From Firmicutes bacterium UBA994 (GTDB taxonomy: Bacteria; Bacillota; UBA994), in the NCBI GenBank assembly GCA_002292025.1, contig DBBC01000055.1:4570-15913 (forward strand): a stretch of 11,344 nucleotides of DNA, given 5' to 3'. Position numbers and translations under genes: made by a program. Below, piece by piece: positions 1 to 6,489 of the stretch. Positions within the stretch are counted from its first letter, which is position 1. Each line of letters begins with the position of its first letter. Under the pieces are notes generated by a model. It saw only the letters and a program-made list of their open reading frames with translations, was not told the origin of the DNA and did not search any database.

Positions 1-14
1 GACACGAAGGGCCA

Positions 15-644
15 CTAAGGTTTTTTCTCGCTACAGGAACCTTCAAGGTATAACCGATGCTCTCTAATGTAGTTTTCTACGGCCTCTGGCACTAGGTAAC
101 GAATAGGTTCGCCCATGCGGACTCGCCGGCGCAAGTCGGTCGAAGAAATTGCCATGGCCGGAACTTCCAAAAGATGAATGTGTCCACTTCCGCGAAATTT
201 CTCTAGGTTTGTTTGGGCTATATAGTCGCTAAGTGTATAGCCTGGGCGGCTGGCAGCGACAAAATGACAGAGTGTTAGCAGCCCTTCTGCGCGATGCCAC
301 GTGTGAATATCTCGCATGACATCCGCACCCGTAATAAAATACAACTCGCAGCCCGCCCCATACACTTCGCCTAGGGCTAGCATCGTGTCAAAGGTATATG
401 AATATCCCAGACGGTCGATTTCGATGCGCGAAACACTAAACTGAGGGTTGCCGACCACGGCTAAGAAAGTCATGACGTAGCGATGCTCAGCGTTCGATAC
501 GTCACTCTCCCGCTTATGCGGCGGCCGCCCGGTCGGTACGAATACTACCTGCTCCAAACCAAAGCGGTGGCGCACAGCCTCCGCGGTGACGAGGTGCCCA
601 AGGTGAATCGGGTCAAACGTACCACCCATCACGCCGACACGCAT
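15..644 (-). CDS. nadD: Nicotinate-nucleotide adenylyltransferase NadD
   Basis: This cytoplasmic enzyme transfers AMP from ATP to nicotinate mononucleotide, giving deamido-NAD, the penultimate step of NAD synthesis. The 209-residue length is normal for the family. The nucleotidyltransferase signature GGTFDPIHLGH lies at residues 7-17, with the HxGH triad at H14, G16 and H17. The ISSTDLR motif that closes the phosphate site starts near residue 166. The frame is open further upstream, to 725, but that part overlaps obg and the homology begins at the ATG at 644, so I chose that start. A GAGGG sequence sits about 10 bases before it. Only 4 bases separate the obg stop from this start, so the two are very probably co-transcribed and coupled. 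In Bacillota this gene is usually followed by yqeK and rsfS, which would lie off the left edge. Confidence 0.95.
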   Translation of the reverse strand: MRVGVMGGTFDPIHLGHLVTAEAVRHRFGLEQVVFVPTGRPPHKRESDVSNAEHRYVMTFLAVVGNPQFSVSRIEIDRLGYSYTFDTMLALGEVYGAGCELYFITGADVMRDIHTWHRAEGLLTLCHFVAASRPGYTLSDYIAQTNLEKFRGSGHIHLLEVPAMAISSTDLRRRVRMGEPIRYLVPEAVENYIREHRLYLEGSCSEKKP

Positions 645-648
645 GCAA

Positions 649-1929
649 TCACTTCCCTCGCTGTTCCTCGTCGTAGAACGAAAACTGTTTGTTCCCGATA
701 AATACTTGGGCCCCCTCGGGTACACCCTTCGCTCTTAACAGGGCAAAGACCCCGAGGCGCTTAAGCGTGAGTTGCATTCTTTGCACCGCGTCTTCATTAT
801 CTAGGTCGACGCGACTGACTAAGCGTTCCACTTCTGTGCCGCTAACGACATAGGTATCGCCTTCTTGCGCTACGCCAAGCGGAACCACATCCACGTTATC
901 TGGCAGGCTCTCAATAACATGTACCGGGGGTGCGGGAAGCGTGCGAACGAGGTCCCTGACACGGCGAAGAAGCACAGAAACCCCCTCGCCCGTAACCGCA
1001 GATACGGGAAACGCCTCATACCCTGCGTGCGCTAGCTTGGACACTAATTGGTCAACAAATTGCCTGTCGTGTATGGCATCAACTTTGTTTAGGGCAATGA
1101 GTTGTGGACGTGCAGCCAGTTCGCTTGAATAGTTGGCCAACTCGTTATTGATGACGTCAATATCCCGCAAGGGATCTCGCCCCTCCGTTCCTGCGGCGTC
1201 CACTACGTGAATCAGTGCACGCGTACGCTCTACATGCCGTAGAAAGGCATGTCCCAGTCCTTGGCCTAGATGTGCGCCTTCAATCAGGCCCGGAATATCG
1301 GCCATGACAAAGCTCTCACCCTCCAGATACACAACGCCAAGATGAGGCTCCAGTGTCGTAAACGGGTAGTCGGCCACGCGCGGACGGGCGGCGGAGACTG
1401 CCGCCAAAAGCGTAGATTTGCCCGCATTAGGAAATCCTACTAATCCGACGTCCGCAATGACTTTTAATTCTAACCTGATCTCGCGCTCAATGCCAAGGGT
1501 GCCCTTCTCGGCAAAGTTTGGCGCCTGACGCACAGGCGTGGCAAACCGTGCGTTGCCGCGACCTCCTCGTCCGCCAGCGAACAGCAAGGTCTTGTCGCCT
1601 GGATTCACTAGGTCTGCCAATACACGCCCCGTTTTCACATCTATGATCACCGTACCGGGAGCGACTTTAAGCACTAAGTCCTCCCCCGCATGTCCGTGCA
1701 TGTTTCTATAGGCGCCATTTTCGCCATTGCCGGCAGCAAAGCACTTGCGAAAGCGATAGGCCATCAGTGTATGTGACTCTGGGTCGGCCACGACGTAGAC
1801 ATCGCCGCCTCTTCCGCCGTCTCCACCCGAGGGACCGCCATAGGGGACATATTTCTCACGGCGAAAAGTAGCCGCACCGTTGCCGCCACTGCCTGACTTA
1901 ACTGTAATAGTAACCCTGTCTACAAACAC
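649..1929 (-). CDS. obg: Obg-family GTPase (ObgE/CgtA)
   Basis: Obg is an essential GTPase that binds the 50S subunit during assembly and links ribosome maturation to ppGpp and, in Bacillus, to stress and sporulation. The glycine-rich Obg domain covers about residues 1-158, with GG-rich turns at 31-42 and 119-125. The G domain follows: P-loop GFPNAGKST at 165-173, switch II DIPGLIEGA at 211-219, NKVD at 281-284 and SAVTGEG at 310-316. The C-terminal OCT domain, about 345-425, is present as in most Gram-positive homologues. The 426-residue length is typical. Translation starts at GTG 1929, preceded by a perfect AGGAGG at 1942-1937 with 7 bases between. The ribosome binding site directly follows the U-tract of a terminator, so expression probably depends on read-through from rplU-rpmA. 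nadD follows after 4 bases. Confidence 0.97.
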   Translation of the reverse strand: MFVDRVTITVKSGSGGNGAATFRREKYVPYGGPSGGDGGRGGDVYVVADPESHTLMAYRFRKCFAAGNGENGAYRNMHGHAGEDLVLKVAPGTVIIDVKTGRVLADLVNPGDKTLLFAGGRGGRGNARFATPVRQAPNFAEKGTLGIEREIRLELKVIADVGLVGFPNAGKSTLLAAVSAARPRVADYPFTTLEPHLGVVYLEGESFVMADIPGLIEGAHLGQGLGHAFLRHVERTRALIHVVDAAGTEGRDPLRDIDVINNELANYSSELAARPQLIALNKVDAIHDRQFVDQLVSKLAHAGYEAFPVSAVTGEGVSVLLRRVRDLVRTLPAPPVHVIESLPDNVDVVPLGVAQEGDTYVVSGTEVERLVSRVDLDNEDAVQRMQLTLKRLGVFALLRAKGVPEGAQVFIGNKQFSFYDEEQRGK

Positions 1930-1942
1930 AGGTTGTCCTCCT

Positions 1943-1969
1943 AAGAAAAAGACCCGGCTTCCCGGGTCT
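1943..1969 (-). terminator. Intrinsic terminator between rpmA and obg
   Basis: On the minus strand an 8-bp perfect stem, AGACCCGG paired with CCGGGTCT, closes a GAAG tetraloop and is followed at once by TTTTTCTT. This is a textbook Rho-independent terminator placed 9 bases after the rpmA stop codon. The U-tract runs straight into the AGGAGG of obg. I infer that it lowers transcription of obg and nadD relative to the two ribosomal protein genes rather than ending the operon fully, since no other promoter for obg is obvious in the 48-base gap. Confidence 0.85.
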
Positions 1970-1977
1970 GGGTCTAG

Positions 1978-2241
1978 CTAGTTAGCTGGGGTTGCGTAGA
2001 CGCTGACTTTGGTGCGGTCTCTGCCTAAACGCTCGAACGCGACCTTTCCCCCGATAAGCGCGAACAAGGTGTCATCGCCGCCGATGCCTACGTTTTGGCC
2101 GGGGTGAATCTTGGTGCCGCGCTGTCTAACGAGGATAGAACCTGCGTTCACAGCTTGGCCGTCTTGTCGCTTTACCCCGAGGCGCTGCGAGTGTGAATCC
2201 CGACCGTTGCGTGAACTACCTACGCCTTTCTTAGAAGCCAT
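1978..2241 (-). CDS. rpmA: 50S ribosomal protein L27
   Basis: L27 sits near the peptidyl transferase centre, and its flexible N-terminus reaches toward the P-site tRNA. The 87-residue protein has the family core throughout: SKKGVGSSRNGRDS at the N-terminus, RQRGTKIHPG in the middle, then GGDDTLFAL and the FERLGRD stretch. It starts MASKKG, that is, directly at the mature N-terminus. The LQLFA-type extension that Prp protease removes in many Bacillota is absent, and there is no alternative start in frame close upstream that would add it. The AGGAGG at 2254-2249 overlaps the rplU stop codon, so translation is coupled to rplU. No prp gene lies between rplU and rpmA. An intrinsic terminator follows 9 bases after the stop. 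Confidence 0.97.
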   Translation of the reverse strand: MASKKGVGSSRNGRDSHSQRLGVKRQDGQAVNAGSILVRQRGTKIHPGQNVGIGGDDTLFALIGGKVAFERLGRDRTKVSVYATPAN

Positions 2242-2252
2242 TTCTACACCTC

Positions 2253-2570
2253 CTACGCAAATTCATTAACGGATTCAATGAAGACTCTGGTAAAGGGCTG
2301 CCGGTGACCGTTCTTTTTGCGATAGCGCGACTTGGCCTTGTAGCGGAAGACAATAATCTTCTTCTCTTTGCCGTGCTCGAGGACTTTACCCACGACGCAC
2401 GCGCCGACGAGAAGTGGTGCGCCAAACGCCACACTGCTACCCTCGCCTAATGCCAGAACTTCCTTGAACTCCACCTGGTCGCCAATACCGGCAGTGAGTT
2501 TTTCGACACGAATGGTGTCTCCTCGTTTGACGCGGTATTGCTTACCGCCTGTTTCGATGATTGCAAACAT
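2253..2570 (-). CDS. rplU: 50S ribosomal protein L21
   Basis: L21 is a primary 50S subunit protein that binds 23S rRNA. The 105 residues begin MFAIIETGGKQYRV, the conserved family start, and carry the typical KKIIVFRYKAKSRYRKKNGHRQ basic stretch near the C-terminus. A TTG one codon upstream (2573) is also possible, but ATG 2570 has the better 7-base spacing from the AGGAGG at 2583-2578 and matches family N-termini. It is the first gene of the operon, behind a strong promoter and a leader of about 110 nucleotides. Only 11 bases separate it from rpmA, and its stop codon is part of the rpmA ribosome binding site. Confidence 0.97.
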   Translation of the reverse strand: MFAIIETGGKQYRVKRGDTIRVEKLTAGIGDQVEFKEVLALGEGSSVAFGAPLLVGACVVGKVLEHGKEKKIIVFRYKAKSRYRKKNGHRQPFTRVFIESVNEFA

Positions 2571-2681
2571 CAAAAGGCCTCCTGTGTGTTAGACTCGCCG
2601 TCTTGCGGGGGCATAAAGCACTTCCTATCCCTAGACGAGCGGTTAAGGACAGCCACAGTAGGCTCTGCAGCGTTCCTACGA
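2571..2681 (-). ncRNA. Structured 5' leader of rplU, candidate L21 leader
   Basis: The predicted transcript carries about 110 untranslated nucleotides before rplU. Visible structure includes a hairpin with GTAG/CTAC and GCT/AGC pairs around a GCAG loop near the 5' end (about 2677-2654), and a small AGAC/GTCT hairpin shortly before the ribosome binding site (about 2602-2590). Bacillota commonly carry an autoregulatory L21 leader RNA at this place, and position and length fit. I have not matched it to the covariance model, so the family assignment is inference. Confidence 0.55.
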
Positions 2682-2687
2682 GAGCTA

Positions 2688-2716
2688 ATTGTAGCACAGA
2701 ACAATAAGTTCGTCAA
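2688..2716 (-). promoter_or_regulatory. Sigma-A type promoter of the rplU operon
   Basis: On the minus strand TTGACG (2716-2711) and TACAAT (2693-2688) are separated by exactly 17 bases. Each hexamer differs from consensus at one position. Transcription would start near 2681 and run through the leader into rplU. Confidence 0.85.
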
Positions 2717-2870
2717 ATATATTGCATAGCGCTAAATAATTATTGACATACGATAACTGGCCGTGCATATTGTCTGTAGGCAACACCTCTCCGTTTTCAT
2801 ATTGACATTTTCTTTTCCGCTTATTAAGGTGACAATATCACTATCTTACGACGCCCCTTACTGTTGACGC

Positions 2871-2898
2871 TTGATTTTCTGCATGGATGTACTAGAAT
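2871..2898 (+). promoter_or_regulatory. Candidate promoter of the GGDEF/EAL gene
   Basis: TTGATT (2871-2876) and TAGAAT (2893-2898) are separated by 16 bases, about 75 bases before the TTG start codon. The -10 box matches consensus at five of six positions and the -35 box at four. The two TTGACA hexamers further upstream are alternatives with poorer -10 boxes. Confidence 0.45.
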
Positions 2899-2946
2899 TG
2901 GACATAGCAAACCTACCACAACAAGCCATGGAAAAGTGGGGTGAAA

Positions 2947-2964
2947 GTCGAGCAGCTGCTCGAC
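2947..2964 (+). promoter_or_regulatory. Perfect 18-bp palindrome just before the TTG start
   Basis: The sequence GTCGAGCAGCTGCTCGAC is identical to its reverse complement and ends 7 bases before the TTG start of the GGDEF/EAL gene. As DNA it could be an operator for a dimeric regulator. As RNA it can fold into a 7-bp stem with an AGCT loop. The only good Shine-Dalgarno-like sequence, GGTGA at 2940-2944, lies upstream of it. If the hairpin forms, the remaining distance from GGTGA to TTG is 9 bases, a normal spacing. Which role applies is inference. Confidence 0.6.
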
Positions 2965-2971
2965 AAGTATT

Positions 2972-5900
2972 TTGGAGTTGCCGACTATATTATCTTTTAT
3001 ATTCCTCGTGGCAAGCGCGCTATATTTTTTCTTTGGGCTGCTTGTGCTGTCTTATAACAGCAGCTCGAGTTTGCATCGCGTATTATTCTGCAGCTTCCTT
3101 TGCCTCAGCTGGTGGGCCTTTGCTTTCAATGTCGCCAACATCGCCCCAGATTATGAAACCGCACTTTTGTGGCGCCGTCTCGCCGCAGCTGGATGGGGTA
3201 TTTATTACAGTCTGTTATTGCATTATATTTTAATCCTGACCGGAAAGCATGCCTTGCTGCAAAAATACTGGCTCTATTTGCTACTTTACTTGCCGGCTGC
3301 CCTGAATGTTTTTCTCTATGGGATATATGCCAAGACAGCTTCAGCCTCATATCAGTTGATTAAGACGCAGGCAGGATGGGTTAACATAGTAGGTGCAATG
3401 CCGTTGGATTGGCCTCATTACATTAGCTATATCGGTTTTAGTCTGGCAGGTATTATTATTTTATTGCACTGGGGTATAACCGCACAGGAGCAGACCAAAA
3501 GACGGACAGCCATACTCATCGGGAGTGCGGCATTTTTGGCTCTGTTTATTGGCACCATGACGGATCACCTTCTCAGCGATATTTTTAGGATGGAATTTCC
3601 CCAACTGGGTCCGGTAGTAATCCTGTTCCCCGCGCTAGTCATGTTTTACTGTATCAGGCGCTACGGCTTGATGCGGCCAACACCAAAGACAGTGGTGCCG
3701 GCAAAAAACCAGATTCTGAGTGAATCTGTCCGGTTAAGCTTACAGTTGTATTTGGCCATGGCATTATCGTTTGGCGGTCTTATCAGCTTTGCGGCCCTGT
3801 TTTTCACCAACAGTGCCCCCCTAGCACATATCTTAGCTATTGTCACGGTGTTTATGGTTGCCGGAGGAATCATCTACCTGCTCAGAAGTCTTAACCTGCA
3901 AACAGATACAAAAGATAACATTGTCGGGGTTGTCTTAGCGGTAACATTGCCGGTTTTGACGGTGCTCATTTATGAGCTTACAGAGGTACACACGTGGACT
4001 TTGCCGGTGATGTTTGTGCTACTTGCCATTATTTTCGGTAACAAAAAAATCGTTGTTTTGATGGGAATATCAGTATTGTTTTCTTTGGTTTGGTCCTGGG
4101 TGAGAACTCCCATACTGCCCTTAATACTCACAGGGGTGGACCATGCGGTCAGGATGGCTGCACTGATGCTGATATTCAGCTTTGTATTTTATCTTAATCA
4201 TGTTTTTAAGCGGGCAATAGCAGATAGCCAAGAAAACGCAATTAGGGCAAAGCTTTTGTCGGATGTCTCTGGGGTGCTGATAACGGCTACTGAAAGTAAT
4301 ATTGATAATAGAATCCATGAAGTGCTGGCCATGTGGGGAAACCACTTCCATGCGAACTATGTGGATATTTTCTTCTTAGACCATGCACAAAAGACACTAA
4401 AATCCACATACCGATGGTGTGCGCTAGGAATTAGGCCTGCTGCCTCTCTCGGCTCTACCGAGAAAGAGGAGGTTTTTGCCGCCGCACTCGGCCTAAACCA
4501 GCTTGGGGATGAAATACACCCTGCCCGCCGTCCGCACGCCGATGCTTTGGTGGGGAGTGAGACAGAAGATCGGTGGACGAAAAAAATAGAAAACGGGATC
4601 TTAACCATTATCCCATCAAAGATCGCAGAGCAAATGATCAGCATCGTTCTGATTGAAAAGCACGCCAGTAATCCCGGCTGGCAGGAAGAAGAACTAAGAA
4701 TGTGCCGTATTGTAGCTCGCATGATTACAGATGTCTGGCTCAAGATCGAAACAGACAGACAAATCAAACATGACGCCTATCATGACGGCCTGACCGGGCT
4801 ACCAAACCGGCAGCACTTTATAGATCGCCTAAAACAAGCTATCAATATGGCGACACGGACCCAGAAGCTTGTTGGGGTCATTTTTCTCGATCTTGATTCT
4901 TTCAAGAGTGTCAACGATACGATGGGCCATACCGGCGGTGATGTGCTATTACGGCAGATTGGTCAAGAGTTGCGGAAAAGCGTGCGTGAGTACGATGTAG
5001 TGGCTCGTTTCGGCGGGGATGAGTTTTTAATAATGCTGCCCCAGGCCGATGATATCGGAAGCATAGAAAGAGTTGCCGTCAAAGTATTGGATACCTTCAA
5101 GGCGCCTGTCGCGATTGGAGAACAAGAATTCTCTGTTACCGTAAGCATGGGGATCGCCATCTTTCCTGTGGATGGCGATGAGCCTGATGCCTTGCTCAAG
5201 AATGCTGATATTGCCATGTATGCATCCAAAGGGAGAGGTAAAAACAAATATGCGTTTTGTACCGACACCATGAAAGAAGAAGCACGTATAAACATTCTCC
5301 TGACCAATGATCTGCACAGGGCCCTAGAACGAAACGAGTTATTTTTACACTACCAGCCTCAGCTTGAAGCGGCAACAGAAGAGATTATCGGGGCGGAAGC
5401 TTTGCTTCGGTGGAGACATCCACGCCTAGGTATGATTCCACCCACTACCTTCATCCCCTTGGCAGAAAGAACTGGCCAAATCAGTAATATTGGGGCGTGG
5501 GTTATCAATCAGGCCTGTTTCCAGAATAAAAGGTGGCAGCATGCTGGGTTAAAGCCGATTACCATGGCAGTCAACCTGTCCCCCGGGCAATTCTTGGATG
5601 GGCATCTGGTCGATGCTGTGCAAAATGCCCTCGCCGAATCAAGATTGAACCCACAATTTCTAGAACTGGAGATCACCGAGAATATTGCCGCCCATGATGC
5701 CCACAACATTGCCTTTGCGTTGGGAAGACTGAAGGCATTAGGTGTAAGGATCGCGATTGATGATTTTGGTTCCGGATATTCGTCACTCGATAGATTTAAG
5801 TCCTTGCCGGTGGACAAGCTTAAAATAGATATGCGCTTCGTGCGAGGAATCGGAATTGGCAACAAGGACGAGGAGATCATCAAGGTCATTCTACAGTTAG

Positions 5901-6064
5901 GGAAGACCTTCGGCACTAAGGTTCTGGCCGAAGGCGTCGAGGACGAGAAACAGCTCTCATTTCTCAGGGAAAACTTTTGCGATGAAGTCCAAGGGTTCTA
6001 TTACTACAAGCCCATGGCTGCCGATGAGATGGGGGGAGTTTTGCAAAAAAACCGGGGAAATTGA
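2972..6064 (+). CDS. Membrane GAF-GGDEF-EAL c-di-GMP turnover protein
   Basis: This 1030-residue membrane protein probably both makes and degrades cyclic di-GMP. Residues 1-230 hold seven hydrophobic helices resembling the 7TM sensor module of Gram-positive histidine kinases. A second block of about six helices spans 255-410. A GAF-like domain covers about 425-585. The GGDEF domain, about 600-760, has an intact GGDEF at 681-685 and the inhibitory RxxD site at 672-675. The EAL domain, about 785-1025, has EALLRW from residue 809, NLSP, the ITEN glutamate, DDFGSGYSS from 930, VDKLKID, EGVED and QGFYYYKP, so all expected catalytic positions appear present. The start is TTG 2972; a second TTG lies two codons on, and no classical ribosome binding site is adjacent. 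The gene is AT-richer than its neighbours: 25 of 60 bases are G or C at 4201-4260, against 38 of 60 at 7321-7380. The signal it senses is unknown. Confidence 0.93.
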   Translation: MELPTILSFIFLVASALYFFFGLLVLSYNSSSSLHRVLFCSFLCLSWWAFAFNVANIAPDYETALLWRRLAAAGWGIYYSLLLHYILILTGKHALLQKYWLYLLLYLPAALNVFLYGIYAKTASASYQLIKTQAGWVNIVGAMPLDWPHYISYIGFSLAGIIILLHWGITAQEQTKRRTAILIGSAAFLALFIGTMTDHLLSDIFRMEFPQLGPVVILFPALVMFYCIRRYGLMRPTPKTVVPAKNQILSESVRLSLQLYLAMALSFGGLISFAALFFTNSAPLAHILAIVTVFMVAGGIIYLLRSLNLQTDTKDNIVGVVLAVTLPVLTVLIYELTEVHTWTLPVMFVLLAIIFGNKKIVVLMGISVLFSLVWSWVRTPILPLILTGVDHAVRMAALMLIFSFVFYLNHVFKRAIADSQENAIRAKLLSDVSGVLITATESNIDNRIHEVLAMWGNHFHANYVDIFFLDHAQKTLKSTYRWCALGIRPAASLGSTEKEEVFAAALGLNQLGDEIHPARRPHADALVGSETEDRWTKKIENGILTIIPSKIAEQMISIVLIEKHASNPGWQEEELRMCRIVARMITDVWLKIETDRQIKHDAYHDGLTGLPNRQHFIDRLKQAINMATRTQKLVGVIFLDLDSFKSVNDTMGHTGGDVLLRQIGQELRKSVREYDVVARFGGDEFLIMLPQADDIGSIERVAVKVLDTFKAPVAIGEQEFSVTVSMGIAIFPVDGDEPDALLKNADIAMYASKGRGKNKYAFCTDTMKEEARINILLTNDLHRALERNELFLHYQPQLEAATEEIIGAEALLRWRHPRLGMIPPTTFIPLAERTGQISNIGAWVINQACFQNKRWQHAGLKPITMAVNLSPGQFLDGHLVDAVQNALAESRLNPQFLELEITENIAAHDAHNIAFALGRLKALGVRIAIDDFGSGYSSLDRFKSLPVDKLKIDMRFVRGIGIGNKDEEIIKVILQLGKTFGTKVLAEGVEDEKQLSFLRENFCDEVQGFYYYKPMAADEMGGVLQKNRGN

Positions 6065-6078
6065 GTGCCGCGTCGTAA

Positions 6079-6222
6079 GTTGTCGCAGCAAACTTCTACA
6101 CCCAAGCCAACGTCGCAAGCTCTATCACCAACCTGCACGCCGGTTTGGGCATACTGATGCTGCTGTTTACGGCTATGTTCTTTTCTTGGGCGGCCGACCT
6201 CTTGAGAAAGGCGGTCGCGTAG
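6079..6222 (+). pseudogene. Orphan C-terminal fragment of a membrane protein
   Basis: Beginning just behind an in-frame TAA at 6076-6078, 47 codons encode a polar lead-in (NFYTQANVASSITNLHAG), one strong hydrophobic helix (LGILMLLFTAMFFSWAA) and a short basic tail ending at TAG 6220. This looks like the natural C-terminus of a membrane protein, not random translation. There is no start codon or ribosome binding site at its beginning. Its G+C content (34 of 60 at 6091-6150) resembles the right-hand genes rather than the GGDEF/EAL gene 15 bases upstream. I infer a gene remnant whose front part was lost. I do not recognise the family. An alternative is a very small membrane protein started internally at TTG 6145 or ATG 6157. 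Confidence 0.4.
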
Positions 6223-6433
6223 CAGCAGCAAAGTGACCTAGCATCCACCCTAGCAACTTGTCACGCACTGCGCCACATCCCGGCTAGCGTAAGTGTCGCC
6301 GGCTATTTCGTTTTGCCGCTCGCAGGAATTATCAACAGCGACCACGAAAGCATACTATAACACCAGACCTGTTAATCCTTAGGCACTCGCCGCCCCTTCT
6401 CCGCCCTCGTCTGCGGTCTCCCCCTCGCCTCGC
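6223..6433. other. Intergenic region without a recognisable gene
   Basis: No convincing gene, promoter or terminator is visible here. The frame of the preceding fragment stays open after its TAG for another 45 codons, to TAA 6358, but without family-like features. From about 6388 the plus strand becomes strongly pyrimidine-rich and leads into the heptanucleotide repeat tract. No intrinsic terminator for the GGDEF/EAL gene was found, so read-through into the 6490 gene is possible. Confidence 0.5.
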
Positions 6434-6475
6434 TCCCCTCTCTCATTTCCCACCTCTCACTTCTCACTTCCAGTT
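6434..6475. repeat. Degenerate heptanucleotide pyrimidine repeats
   Basis: In steps of seven the plus strand reads TCCCCTC, TCTCATT, TCCCACC, TCTCACT, TCTCACT, TCCAGTT. Two units are identical and the others share the TC-C pattern. A less regular pyrimidine-rich stretch continues to the left to about 6388. The tract ends directly at the AGGAGG of the 6490 gene, so it forms the end of its untranslated leader. A similar 7-base-phased tract lies at the right edge of the window. Confidence 0.7.
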
Positions 6476-6489
6476 TAGGAGGTTTAGCA

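Larger units (their letters stand above)
2717..2971 (+). other. Divergent intergenic region before the GGDEF/EAL gene
   Basis: This stretch is AT-rich and contains no convincing gene. It holds two perfect TTGACA hexamers on the plus strand, at 2743-2748 and 2802-2807, with only weak -10 partners (CATATT at 2766 and TAAGGT at 2825, each after 17 bases). The sequence TATTGWC occurs at 2741, 2768 and 2800, and once inverted within GACAATATC at 2831-2839. The last copy is part of the imperfect dyad GTGACAATATCAC at 2829-2841. A better promoter follows at 2871-2898. A frame starting at ATG 2883 runs into the coding gene in another phase; I judge it non-coding. Confidence 0.5.

Noticed and set aside
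1..15. GTG at 15-13 (minus strand) overlapping the nadD stop, as the start of the next operon gene
   Set aside because: Only five codons are in the window and no clear ribosome binding site precedes it. Gene order makes a following gene likely, but its start cannot be supported here.
17..49. Inverted repeat AAGGTT/AACCTT near the end of nadD as a terminator
   Set aside because: It lies inside the coding sequence, has a short stem and a long loop, and the operon is expected to continue past it.
645..725. Longer NadD with 27 extra N-terminal residues
   Set aside because: The extension overlaps obg in another frame, and family similarity begins at the ATG at 644, which has its own ribosome binding site.
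2829..2841. CRP/FNR-type operator GTGA-N5-TCAC
   Set aside because: The spacer is five bases instead of the six of CRP sites, and only four bases on each side match. It is kept as part of the motif cluster only.
2871..3233. Frame of 120 codons starting before the GGDEF/EAL gene (ATG 2883 or 2928)
   Set aside because: It has no ribosome binding site, runs out of phase through a well-conserved 7TM coding region and shows no family-like features after 2972. A leader-peptide role cannot be excluded but is not supported.
6223..6360. Second 45-codon open stretch in the frame of the membrane fragment, after a TAG
   Set aside because: It lacks a start, a ribosome binding site and recognisable features. 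In GC-rich sequence this length is easily reached by chance.
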